Assembly: GCA_039640505.1 (NCBI GenBank) | Contig: CP046865.1 | Span: 496,001-560,000, forward strand | Source: Rhodobacteraceae bacterium Araon29 | GTDB lineage: Bacteria; Pseudomonadota; Alphaproteobacteria; Rhodobacterales; Rhodobacteraceae | Length of the DNA: 64,000 bases | Direction: 5' to 3' | Shown: piece by piece, positions 8,604 to 16,139 of the stretch | Numbering within the stretch: position 1 is the stretch's first letter | Layout: the number at the start of each line of letters is the position of its first letter | Made by a program: the position numbers and the translations under genes | The notes under the pieces: generated by a model | Told to the model about the DNA's origin: nothing | What the model saw: only the letters and a program-made list of their open reading frames with translations | Database searches by the model: none

Positions 8604-8711
8604 GCAACAGTTTTGTTAATTTTAATACAAATTTTCTGGCTCTGAGCTGCGGCTCTTATGTTTGATCTGATGGATCAGAGGGGATAAATCACCTAGCAGC
8701 CTCGGGGCAGC

Positions 8712-10493
8712 TTACTCTTCTTCAAACGGGTCCCATTCATCCTCGACCGGCGGTAGGGCGGCGGTTTCGGCCTCGGCGGCGATGGCGTCGGGGGTGCGGA
8801 TCGAAGTGATGGACGCGTTGGGGAATTCTTTCATAACCGCCTGCACCAAAGGATGCTCTTGCGCGGTTTGGCGCAGGCTTTCTTCGTGTGCATCGCGCAG
8901 TTCGGCAATGGTTTGCCCGCCGCCGTCATTGACCACGATCACCGCCCAGCGGTTGCCGGTCCAGCCCTGAAGGCGGCTGCCCAGCCGTTGCGCCAGATCA
9001 CGCGGCGCGGCCTCGGTGGGCACAAATTCGATGCGGCCGGGTTGATAGGCCGCCAGCCGCAGGGTGGTTTCCACTTCGACCAGCAGTTTCACATCTCGGT
9101 TGGCGCGGATCAGCTCAAGCACATGCTCAAAACTGGGATAGCGGGCAAGCGCCTGTTCCTGTTCCTGTGCCACTGCCAAAGCTGCGCTAGGGGCTGCTGC
9201 GACAGGGCCGCCATTGCCCGTCGGCGGCGCAACAGATTGCTGCGGCGGCGTCGCCGCTATACTGCCACTTGGCGCTGCGCCTGCTCCGGACGGCGCAGGC
9301 GCGCTGCTGCCGGATGGTGGTGGGGGCGGGGTGTCCTGAAGCTTTTTGACCAGCTCATCGGGGCTGGGCAGATCGGCCACATGGGTGAGCCGGATAACCG
9401 CCATTTCCGCCGCCATCATAGCGTTGGGGGCGCTCGCCACTTCATCCAGCGCTTTTAAAAGCATTTGCCACATCCGGGTCATCACCCGCATTGGCAAACG
9501 GCCGGCAAGCGACTGCCCCCGGCTGCGCTCATCGGGCGATACTGTGGGGTCTTCGGCCGCTTCGGGGGTGATTTTCACAATCGACACCCAATGGGTGATT
9601 TCCGCCAGATCGCGCAGCACCGCCATCGGATCGGCGCCATCAGCATATTGCGATCCCAGCTCGCTTAGCGCGCCGCCGGCATCGCCTTTCATCACCAATT
9701 CAAACAGGTCCATCACCCGCCCCCGATCGGCCAGACCCAGCATCGCGCGCACCTGTTCGGCAGTGGTTTCGCCGGCCCCGTGGCTAATCGCCTGATCCAG
9801 AAGCGATGTGGCATCGCGGGCCGAGCCTTCGGCGGCGCGGGTGATCAGCGCCAATGCATCCTGCGCAATCTGCGCGTTTTCAGCGGCCGCGATTTTTTCC
9901 AGCAGGCCGAGCATCACCTCAGGCTCAATGCGGCGCAGATCAAAGCGCTGGCAGCGCGATAGAACCGTTACCGGTACTTTGCGGATTTCCGTGGTGGCGA
10001 AAATAAATTTGACGTGCTCGGGCGGCTCTTCGAGTGTTTTGAGCAACGCATTGAACGCATTGGTCGACAGCATATGGACTTCGTCGATGATATAAATCTT
10101 ATAGCGCGCACTGGCAGCGCGGTAATGCACGCTGTCGATAATTTCGCGGATGTCATCCACACCGGTGCGGCTGGCAGCATCCATTTCCATCACATCAACG
10201 TGCCGGCCTTCCATGATCGCAGTGCAGTTTTCACATTTCCCGCAGGGTTCGGTTGTCGGCCCGCCGCTGCCATCTTCACCGATACAGTTCATGCCTTTGG
10301 CAATGATCCGCGCGGTGGTGGTTTTGCCGGTGCCGCGAATGCCGGTCATGATAAAGGCCTGGGCAATGCGGTCTGCTTCAAAGGCGTTTTTCAACGTCCG
10401 CACCATGGCATCTTGGCCCACCAGATCGGCAAAGGTTTCGGGGCGGTATTTGCGCGCAAGAACCTGATAGCCTTGGGAAGATGTTTCTGACAT
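8712..10493 (-). CDS. dnaX: DNA polymerase III subunit gamma/tau
   Basis: About 593 residues from the preferred start. The clamp-loader AAA+ ATPase has Walker A (G-I-R-G-T-G-K-T-T-T-A-R), a zinc module including C-G-K-C-E-N-C, Walker B (D-E-V-H-M-L-S) and the sensor/SRC region (L-S-R-C-Q-R-F-D-L). After it come domain III, a Pro/Ala/Gly-rich linker near residues 390-430 and the tau-specific C-terminus ending W-D-P-F-E-E-E. Start choice: the frame is open to 10520, but ATG 10493 has GAGAGG 5 bases upstream and gives the usual N-terminus, so the nine extra residues are unlikely. Its usual operon partners ybaB and recR are displaced to 4.8 kb. Confidence 0.96.
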   Translation of the reverse strand: MSETSSQGYQVLARKYRPETFADLVGQDAMVRTLKNAFEADRIAQAFIMTGIRGTGKTTTARIIAKGMNCIGEDGSGGPTTEPCGKCENCTAIMEGRHVDVMEMDAASRTGVDDIREIIDSVHYRAASARYKIYIIDEVHMLSTNAFNALLKTLEEPPEHVKFIFATTEIRKVPVTVLSRCQRFDLRRIEPEVMLGLLEKIAAAENAQIAQDALALITRAAEGSARDATSLLDQAISHGAGETTAEQVRAMLGLADRGRVMDLFELVMKGDAGGALSELGSQYADGADPMAVLRDLAEITHWVSIVKITPEAAEDPTVSPDERSRGQSLAGRLPMRVMTRMWQMLLKALDEVASAPNAMMAAEMAVIRLTHVADLPSPDELVKKLQDTPPPPPSGSSAPAPSGAGAAPSGSIAATPPQQSVAPPTGNGGPVAAAPSAALAVAQEQEQALARYPSFEHVLELIRANRDVKLLVEVETTLRLAAYQPGRIEFVPTEAAPRDLAQRLGSRLQGWTGNRWAVIVVNDGGGQTIAELRDAHEESLRQTAQEHPLVQAVMKEFPNASITSIRTPDAIAAEAETAALPPVEDEWDPFEEE

Positions 10494-10588
10494 GGTGCCT
10501 CTCGTAATCTTGTGATGCACCTAGCCTAAGCGGTTGACGGATCAAGGTCTAGAGGAGGATTGCCTTTGGGCAGCAAAAGGGGGGCGCA

Positions 10589-11083
10589 ATGCTTGATATT
10601 TCGCAAATTTCACTGGGCCAAGGCGTGCTTGGCATTTGTCCGATGCCGGGCCGGTCGGGGCTTTATGAGGCTGATTTGCAAACCATCGTGCGCTGGCAGC
10701 CTGGTTTGGTTCTAACCATGACGCCTTTGAGCGAACTAGAGCGCGCCGGCGCTGCTGAGTTTCCCGCTGATCTGGCGCAGGCGGGGATTAAATGGCTGCA
10801 GTGCCCGATCACTGATTTTGGCGCGCCATCGCCTGCCGAAATGCCGCTTTGGGATGCGATTTCACAAGTGGCGCATCGGGTCCTTCAGGAAAAGGGCCGG
10901 ATTTTGGCGCATTGCTATGGCGGCTGCGGGCGCTCGGGCATGGCGCTGCTGCGGCTGATGTGCGAAGCGGGCACACCGGTTGACGAAGCGCTCGCGCGTC
11001 TGCGCGCCGTGCGCCCCTGCGCGGTAGAAACCGATGCGCAAAAGCGCTGGGCCGCGCAGGGCGCAGAGCGGGCGCCTTTTTAG
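10589..11083 (+). CDS. Cysteine-based protein phosphatase (dual-specificity type)
   Basis: A 164-residue protein with the P-loop signature H-C-Y-G-G-C-G-R-S-G, that is the C-x5-R-S motif with nucleophile Cys109 and phosphate-binding Arg115. A likely general acid is in the D-F-G-A-P segment near residue 76. The small size and the W-L-Q-C-P-I-T-D-F context fit bacterial dual-specificity or cyclin-dependent-kinase-inhibitor-3-like phosphatases acting on protein or small phosphorylated substrates. A strong AAGGGGGG ribosome site precedes the ATG. It is divergent from dnaX and its 3' end overlaps the 3' end of rsgA by 4 bases, so the two transcripts are antisense at their ends. Confidence 0.85.
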   Translation: MLDISQISLGQGVLGICPMPGRSGLYEADLQTIVRWQPGLVLTMTPLSELERAGAAEFPADLAQAGIKWLQCPITDFGAPSPAEMPLWDAISQVAHRVLQEKGRILAHCYGGCGRSGMALLRLMCEAGTPVDEALARLRAVRPCAVETDAQKRWAAQGAERAPF

Positions 11084-12114
11084 CTCCCCCAGCTGTTGTT
11101 TTTCGTCTTTGATTGCGCCCGGGTGTTCTTTGAGCGCTTTTTCCAGCTGCTTTTTTCCACCCGCAGCTCGGCAGCACTGCGATTGAAATAGGCATCCTCG
11201 CGCCGCAGCTTTTGCCAGCGCTGCAAGCGGGCTTGTTCCAAGCTGCCATCTTTAATCGCGGCCTGCACCGCGCAGCCCGGCTCGCCCGCATGCTGACAAT
11301 CGTTGAACTGGCACTGCTCTGCCAGCAGCGCCAGATCGGCAAAAACCGCGTCAATACCTTCGCGTGCCTGTGAAAGCCGCAATTCGCGCATCCCCGGCGT
11401 GTCGATCAGCCAGCCGCCCACCAAGGTCCGCCGCAGGCTGCGCGCAGTGGTGGTATGGCGGCCTTTGGCGTCGGCCTCACGAATGCTCTGGGTCAATTGC
11501 GCGGTCCCTGTCAGCGCGTTTTGCAACGTGGTTTTGCCCACCCCGGACGAGCCGACAAGCGCCATGGTTTGCCCTGCAGTGCACCATGGGTAAAGCCGCG
11601 CGACATCTTCGGCGTCGCAGGCATTCAGCGTTACCGCGCTGACCAAAGGGGATAGTTTTTCCGCGCGGCGGCGAAACCCATCGGCATCCGGTGTCAGATC
11701 GGCTTTGGTCAGCACCACCAATGGCAGCGCGCCGCCAGCGCTGCACATGGCCAGATAGCGCTCAAGCCGCGCGGGGTTGAAATCATCGTTGCAGCTGGTG
11801 ACGATTGCCAAAGTGTCCACATTGGCCGCGATCAGCTGATGGCCGCCGGTTTCACCGGCCGCCCCCCGACCGATCGCAGTTTTGCGCTCAAGCACTTGGC
11901 AAACCTGCCGCCCGTCGTGATAGACCCAATCGCCGACCGCATAGGCACCGGTAAGCTGGCCGGATACAAGAGTTAGAGGGCCTTCTTTACCCAAGACGTC
12001 AAGCCGGTCGCGGTGAACGTCGGTTACTCTGGCAGGCATGGCCGTAGGCTGCGCGGTTTTCTGATGTGCAAAATGATCTGACCATCCAAGGTCAGTGAGT
12101 GATAAATTGGTCAA
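11080..12114 (-). CDS. rsgA: Ribosome small subunit-dependent GTPase A
   Basis: A 344-residue circularly permuted GTPase involved in 30S ribosome maturation. An N-terminal OB-fold (about residues 20-95) precedes G4 (T-K-A-D, about 137), then G1 (G-S-S-G-V-G-K-T-T) and G3 (D-T-P-G-M), followed by the zinc-binding C-x8-H-x-C-type cluster (C-Q-F-N-D-C-Q-H, then P-G-C-A-V). The C-terminus is basic. The start is TTG at 12114. The conserved L-T-D-L-G-W-S-D-H-F-A segment right after it supports this choice over Met26. It lies downstream of the SRP RNA on the same strand, with 134 bases between. Confidence 0.94.
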   Translation of the reverse strand: MTNLSLTDLGWSDHFAHQKTAQPTAMPARVTDVHRDRLDVLGKEGPLTLVSGQLTGAYAVGDWVYHDGRQVCQVLERKTAIGRGAAGETGGHQLIAANVDTLAIVTSCNDDFNPARLERYLAMCSAGGALPLVVLTKADLTPDADGFRRRAEKLSPLVSAVTLNACDAEDVARLYPWCTAGQTMALVGSSGVGKTTLQNALTGTAQLTQSIREADAKGRHTTTARSLRRTLVGGWLIDTPGMRELRLSQAREGIDAVFADLALLAEQCQFNDCQHAGEPGCAVQAAIKDGSLEQARLQRWQKLRREDAYFNRSAAELRVEKSSWKKRSKNTRAQSKTKNNSWGS

Positions 12115-12181
12115 TATATAATTCCCGAATAAAAGTCCGTTTGGCGCTTAAAGCGCAACGAAAGCTCGGGTGGCGGTCTAA

Positions 12182-12220
12182 TTAGACGGCGACCCGGAGG
12201 TGCGATACAATGGCCATCAT
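12182..12220 (-). other. Possible 12-codon leader ORF between SRP RNA and rsgA
   Basis: On the minus strand AAGGAGG is followed 4 bases later by ATGATG and a short open frame of 12 codons (M-M-A-I-V-S-H-L-R-V-A-V) ending in TAA. The Shine-Dalgarno match is among the best in the window. Downstream come two perfect palindromes, GTCTAATTAGAC (12176-12187, overlapping the stop) and GCGCTTAAAGCGC (12144-12156), before the rsgA start at 12114. This resembles a leader-peptide arrangement, but the short frame may also be chance; the opposite strand also has GGAGG plus ATG and an 8-codon frame here. Confidence 0.25.
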
Positions 12221-12248
12221 CGTCCTCCTTTTTTAGAGAATATTGGGT

Positions 12249-12342
12249 GAGAGGCTGGACAACGACCCAAGCGGGGCTCGTTACGGCTGCTTCCTTCCGG
12301 ATCTGACCGGGTTGGCGAGGTGCCTGCCCGCGCCAACCTCTC
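12249..12342 (-). ncRNA. ffs: Signal recognition particle RNA (4.5S, small bacterial type)
   Basis: Read on the minus strand, the centre contains the universally conserved SRP domain IV sequence GGTCAGATCCGGAAGGAAGC followed by AGCC, which binds Ffh. The ends GAGAGG and CCTCTC pair perfectly, closing a hairpin of about 94 bases, normal for the short bacterial form. It lies upstream of rsgA and is divergent from nudC, and a promoter-like element sits at the right distance from its 5' end. The ends are set from base pairing and could differ by a few bases. Confidence 0.93.
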
Positions 12343-12348
12343 AACATT

Positions 12349-12377
12349 AGAATATAGGCAACAGGCATAATTTACAA
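12349..12377 (-). promoter_or_regulatory. Sigma-70-type promoter for the SRP RNA
   Basis: On the minus strand TTGTAA (12377-12372) and TATTCT (12354-12349) are separated by exactly 17 bases. The -10 element ends 6 bases before the predicted 5' end of the SRP RNA. Each hexamer matches four of six consensus bases; the geometry is the main support. Confidence 0.55.
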
Positions 12378-12451
12378 GGGTGGGTTGAGGTCGGCTTGGT
12401 AAAGATTTTGGTGCGTGACAAACGCCCATAAACAAGGTAGGCCCGCGGGCT

Positions 12452-13402
12452 ATGAAACTTGCAGAAACAGTCACATTTGGCGGATCAGGGCTTGACCGGG
12501 CAGCGCATCTGCGCGGCACGGATGCCGGCGCGCCGCAGCCCGGTGATGCCGCAATTGTCCTTTGGCGCGGCAAGGTTTTGATGCAGCGCGGCGCAGAGCA
12601 AGGGCTTGTGCGCATTGGTTTGCCGCATCCAGACTGCGCTGATGCGCGGTGGATTTTTTTGGGCCATGACGCTGATCAAAAAATCTTTGCCTTTGATATT
12701 TCGCCCTGGCAGCCGGACAGCGGGCCACTGCCGGATAAGGATGTTTTCTTTGATCCCTCAGAGCAGCAGCACCCGGGATTTGGACCGCAGGCGGCGTTTT
12801 GTGAATTGCGCGGGGAAATGACAGTGCTGACCGCGCGGGAAGCCGAATTGGCCGCCACCGCAAAAGCGCTTCTTCATTGGCATAACGGGCATCGCTTTTG
12901 CGCTCGCTGCGGTAGCGCATCAGATATGGTGATGTCCGGCTGGCAGCGCAGCTGCAGCAATTGCGGGGCACAGCATTTTCCGCGCACTGATCCGGTGGTC
13001 ATTATGTTGATCACGCAGGGTGATAATGTGCTCTTGGGCCGCTCGCACCATTGGCCCGAGGGGATGTATTCGCTGCTCGCTGGTTTTGTGGAGCCGGGTG
13101 AGACCTTTGAGGCCGCCGTGCGCCGTGAAGTGATGGAGGAAAGTGGTATCGAAGTGGGTGCAGTGCGCTATCTTGCTTCGCAGCCTTGGGCGTTTCCCAA
13201 TTCGCTTATGGTGGGTTGCTATGGTGAAGCTTTGAGCACGGACATACAGATTGATCCGGCTGAACTTGACGATGCGCTTTGGATCACAAAAAGCGACCTC
13301 ATGGATACATTTGTGGGATTAAATACGAAAATAAAGCCGGCGCGGGCTGGATCAATTGCACATTTCCTTTTACATAACTGGTTAGCTGATCGGCTCGATT
13401 GA
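12452..13402 (+). CDS. nudC: NAD(H) diphosphatase NudC
   Basis: A 316-residue Nudix hydrolase that splits NAD(H) to NMN(H) and AMP and can remove NAD caps from RNA. After an N-terminal domain there is a four-cysteine zinc ribbon (F-C-A-R-C-G and C-S-N-C-G, about residues 150-170), then the Nudix box G-F-V-E-P-G-E-T-F-E with R-E-V-M-E-E-S-G-I-E, and the NADH-specificity motif S-Q-P-W-A-F-P-N-S just after. All key residues are present. It is divergent from the SRP RNA. Its stop overlaps an upstream extension of the SRPBCC frame, so the two are probably cotranscribed. Confidence 0.95.
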   Translation: MKLAETVTFGGSGLDRAAHLRGTDAGAPQPGDAAIVLWRGKVLMQRGAEQGLVRIGLPHPDCADARWIFLGHDADQKIFAFDISPWQPDSGPLPDKDVFFDPSEQQHPGFGPQAAFCELRGEMTVLTAREAELAATAKALLHWHNGHRFCARCGSASDMVMSGWQRSCSNCGAQHFPRTDPVVIMLITQGDNVLLGRSHHWPEGMYSLLAGFVEPGETFEAAVRREVMEESGIEVGAVRYLASQPWAFPNSLMVGCYGEALSTDIQIDPAELDDALWITKSDLMDTFVGLNTKIKPARAGSIAHFLLHNWLADRLD

Positions 13403-13437
13403 GCATATTTTTCCAAGGTCATTTTTCAGGAGCGGCA

Positions 13438-13896
13438 ATGAAATTTGTAGCAAAAGAGGATGTGGCTCTGCCACAGAAGGTTCTTTTCGAGATTATGGTG
13501 GATTTTCAAATGTTCGAGCGGGTTGCGATAAGGCGGGGGGTTGAGGTTACGCGAAGCGGATCAATTGCCGCGGCAGATGGATTAAAATGGGACTGTACAT
13601 TTGAGTTTCGAGGGCGTGACCGCACCGCCTGTGTTCGTTTGGCTGAATTCAGCGCCCCAGAAAAAATGATGTTTTTTATCACCAACCCTGCCTTGGACAA
13701 CCGCGTGGAAATTACCGTTTCGGCGCTCTCGAAAAAACAATCACGGTTTCAGGTAAGCACTGTCCTTGAACCCAAGACCCTCACCGCGCGGCTCTTGGTC
13801 CAGTCGATGAAATTGGCGCGATCAAAATATAATAAGCGATTTCAAAAACGGGTCGCCGAGGTGGCCAAAGAATTGGTCGCGCTGGGGGCAGCATAA
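13438..13896 (+). CDS. SRPBCC family protein
   Basis: The preferred start is ATG 13438, preceded by AGGAG at 5 bases; the frame is open further up to 13399 but that start lacks a ribosome site. The product has 152 residues and the pattern of a START/polyketide-cyclase-like (SRPBCC) fold: a V-x-L-P-Q-K-V-L-F-E-I-M-V-D-F helix, alternating beta strands and a long C-terminal helix of basic residues. Such proteins bind hydrophobic ligands, but no ligand can be named. It follows nudC by 35 bases and is likely in the same transcript. This gene order is one I associate with Rhodobacteraceae. Confidence 0.8.
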   Translation: MKFVAKEDVALPQKVLFEIMVDFQMFERVAIRRGVEVTRSGSIAAADGLKWDCTFEFRGRDRTACVRLAEFSAPEKMMFFITNPALDNRVEITVSALSKKQSRFQVSTVLEPKTLTARLLVQSMKLARSKYNKRFQKRVAEVAKELVALGAA

Positions 13897-13966
13897 GGGT
13901 TTTGGGCTCAGCGCCGAGTATGTCGCCTATTCGTATCATAGCTGTTTAGGTCTTCTGAATATCTTG

Positions 13967-14434
13967 TCAGTTTTTCATGATTTCCAGAAGAGCGGGCATC
14001 AATTGTTCTTCTATAATGTGGCTGTCGCGAGCGAGGCGGTCCAGCACTTCAATACTTACCAAATGCTGCTTTGCCACAATGCCGAGTACGACTTCTTGGC
14101 GATATAAGCCAATTAGGAAAGCAAGTTCTTCTGCTGAATAGTGGTTGGCTAGTGATATAATGGTCAGGTTTACCGCTTTAGGCCTGAGTTCCATCATGGC
14201 CTTCGACAGCGCTTCCCCAAGCTGGTTCAGTTTTCCTTGTGGGAGTGTGACGCCTGGTGGGAAACCACTTCTGATCCCGAACGCCATATTTTCAGGCGAA
14301 AAAAGGCCGTCAATTACGGCTTGGTATGCGGGGGTTAACGCAAGTTCTTTCGCTAATTCGAGCTTGGGTCGCTCTTCTGCACTAAGTACTTTAAGGGGTG
14401 TTAACAGCATTAGAATGACTATTATGGCGCGCAT
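13967..14434 (-). CDS. DUF2059-like exported protein
   Basis: A 155-residue protein with a signal peptide (cleavage probably after S-A at residue 19) and a helical mature region. The segment N-H-Y-S-A-E-E-L-A-F-L-I-G-L-Y-R-Q-E-V-V-L-G near residues 100-121 resembles the core of DUF2059, a periplasmic family of unknown function. It probably acts in the envelope. It lies alone, convergent with the SRPBCC gene and upstream of nothing obvious; pheA ends 80 bases before its start and is on the same strand. Base composition is somewhat more AT-rich than that of its neighbours. The family assignment is moderate. Confidence 0.65.
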   Translation of the reverse strand: MRAIIVILMLLTPLKVLSAEERPKLELAKELALTPAYQAVIDGLFSPENMAFGIRSGFPPGVTLPQGKLNQLGEALSKAMMELRPKAVNLTIISLANHYSAEELAFLIGLYRQEVVLGIVAKQHLVSIEVLDRLARDSHIIEEQLMPALLEIMKN

Positions 14435-14513
14435 GGCAATTTTCCTTGATGAATCGTTGTTAGTGTTGTCTTTTGACTGTTCGTTTTAAAGGCAGTTTTT
14501 TGGCCATCCACAC

Positions 14514-15341
14514 TCAGCGCGATTTATCGGCCGGATACACCCCAAGAATTTTGACCATGCTTGAAAAATAGCTTAGCTCATCCATAGCCATTTTCACATT
14601 TGCATCCCCAGGGTGGCCTTGGATATCAGCATAAAACTGGGTGGCGGTGAATGAGCCGCCCACCATATAGCTTTCCAGTTTTGTCATATTCACCCCATTG
14701 GTGGCAAACCCGCCCATGGCTTTGTAAAGTGCGGCTGGAATGTTGCGCACCTGAAACACAAAAGTGGTCATCATCGTGTCGCCGCGCACCGCCAGATTAG
14801 CGTCCCGCGCCATCACCAAAAACCGGGTGGTATTGTGCTGATGGTCTTCGATATCGCGGGCGAGAATGTTTAAATCATAAATATCGGCAGCCAATGCGCT
14901 GGCCAAAACCGCGCTGCTGCGATCCCCAGAACCGGCAAGCTCGGCCGCGGCGCCGGCGCTGTCCACTGCAGAGACGGCGCGAATGTTATGCTTATCAAGA
15001 AAGCTGCGCGCTTGAGGCAGCAAAACCAAATGCGCCCGTGCGGTTTTGATTTCGTCAAGTGTGACGCCAGGCAAAGCCATAAGACTGATCCGCACCCGCG
15101 TGAAGCTTTCGTCGATAATATGCAGACCTGATTCTGGCAAAAGCCGGTGAATATCGGCCACTCGGCCATAGGTAGAATTTTCCACTGGTAACATGGCCAA
15201 ATCGGCAGCGCCGCTGCGCACGGCCTCAATCACATCCTCAAAGTTGTCGCAGGGCAATGGCGTCATGTCCGGGCGGGCCGCTTGGCATGCCGCATGCGAA
15301 TAGGCCCCAAGCGCCCCCTGAAAAGCAATATGATTGGTCAT
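14514..15341 (-). CDS. pheA: Prephenate dehydratase
   Basis: A 275-residue monofunctional prephenate dehydratase that converts prephenate to phenylpyruvate for phenylalanine synthesis. The catalytic domain (I-A-F-Q-G-A-L-G-A-Y-S-H at the start, P-V-E-N-S-T-Y-G-R-V near residue 53, T-R-F-L-V-M-A near 172) is followed by an ACT domain (residues about 190-270, with L-E-S-Y-M-V-G-G-S-F). The ACT domain usually binds phenylalanine for feedback control; the E-S-Y variant of the E-S-R motif is seen. No chorismate mutase domain is fused. It is divergent from the cytochrome c gene. Confidence 0.94.
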   Translation of the reverse strand: MTNHIAFQGALGAYSHAACQAARPDMTPLPCDNFEDVIEAVRSGAADLAMLPVENSTYGRVADIHRLLPESGLHIIDESFTRVRISLMALPGVTLDEIKTARAHLVLLPQARSFLDKHNIRAVSAVDSAGAAAELAGSGDRSSAVLASALAADIYDLNILARDIEDHQHNTTRFLVMARDANLAVRGDTMMTTFVFQVRNIPAALYKAMGGFATNGVNMTKLESYMVGGSFTATQFYADIQGHPGDANVKMAMDELSYFSSMVKILGVYPADKSR

Positions 15342-15452
15342 TCTTCACCTATTTTTTCATATTTGGTCGTTTGGTCGCGGCTTCTACACCTTGCATAACC
15401 TGAGTGGAAGCGGATAGAAAGCGGCTAATAAATAAAGAATGGAGTTCGGGCG

Positions 15453-15980
15453 ATGTTCGATACAATGACGTTCACAAAAATTATCGGCGGCTTTTGCGGT
15501 GCACTGCTGGTATTTTTGCTGGGCAGCTGGGTGGCGGAAAGCCTTTATCATGGCGGTGGTGGTCATGGTGAAAAGCATGCCGAAGGCTATGCGATCGAAG
15601 TCGAGGATGCGGGTGCAAGTGGCGATATGGCCGCGGCGGCCGAGGACGGTCCAGATTTCGCCGAGCTTTACGCTATGGCAGATACCTCTAAGGGCGAAAA
15701 AGTGTTTGGTAAATGTAAAGCCTGTCACAAGCTCGCCGATGGAGCCAATGGTACTGGGCCGCATCTTTGGAATGTGGTCGACCGAGAAGTCAGCGTGGTT
15801 GAAGGCTATCGCTACTCGGGCGCATTGGTCAAAGTGGCCCAAGTCTGGTCACCAGAAAACCTAGATGGCTTTCTGAAAAAACCAAAAGCCTACGCACCGG
15901 GCACGAAGATGGGGTTTGCCGGGCTGAAAAAGCCTGCAGATCGCGCCAATCTTATCGCCTATCTCGCGACCATCAAGTAA
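15453..15980 (+). CDS. cycM: Membrane-anchored cytochrome c (CycM / cytochrome c552 type)
   Basis: A 175-residue protein with an uncleaved N-terminal membrane helix (residues 9-28), a flexible Gly/Ala/acidic linker (about 33-72) and a class I cytochrome c domain. The heme site is C-K-A-C-H at 88-92 and the axial methionine is Met153 in G-T-K-M-G-F. This layout is that of CycM/cytochrome c-y, which shuttles electrons from the bc1 complex to terminal oxidases in the periplasm while tethered to the inner membrane. GGAG precedes the ATG. A strong terminator follows. It is divergent from pheA, a common roseobacter arrangement. Confidence 0.92.
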   Translation: MFDTMTFTKIIGGFCGALLVFLLGSWVAESLYHGGGGHGEKHAEGYAIEVEDAGASGDMAAAAEDGPDFAELYAMADTSKGEKVFGKCKACHKLADGANGTGPHLWNVVDREVSVVEGYRYSGALVKVAQVWSPENLDGFLKKPKAYAPGTKMGFAGLKKPADRANLIAYLATIK

Positions 15981-16006
15981 TTCCGGCCCCAACAAGCGAA
16001 ACTGTC

Positions 16007-16036
16007 AAAACCGCAAAGGTGACTTTGCGGTTTTTT
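16007..16036 (+). terminator. Rho-independent terminator after the cytochrome c gene
   Basis: CCGCAAAG (16011-16018), loop GTGA, CTTTGCGG (16023-16030), then TTTTTT (16031-16036). The four A bases before the stem can extend pairing into the T tract. It begins 27 bases after the cytochrome c stop. Confidence 0.9.
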
Positions 16037-16086
16037 GCAATTTTCAGCGCTGAATTTATACTAATGCGCCCTTGATTATGGTCATT

Positions 16087-16116
16087 TTGACATTTTAACC
16101 TATGTTCAAAATTAAA
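16087..16116 (+). promoter_or_regulatory. Possible promoter for the yej operon
   Basis: A perfect TTGACA at 16087-16092 is followed by an AT-rich region with ATTAAA at 16111-16116 (18-base spacing). It lies just after the upstream terminator and about 25 bases before the yejA ribosome site. The -10 match is poor, so only the -35 element and position support it. Confidence 0.35.
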
Positions 16117-16139
16117 CTGTTATTGAGGGAGTGATTGTT

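Noticed and set aside
12210-12236. Eight-codon plus-strand frame with GGAGG upstream
   Set aside because: Very short, runs into the antisense of the SRP RNA and is explained by the near-inverted repeat that makes a ribosome-like site on both strands.
12111-12368. Open frame of 85 codons on the minus strand over the SRP RNA
   Set aside because: It runs through the conserved SRP RNA hairpin and its promoter, with no ribosome site and no protein-like pattern.
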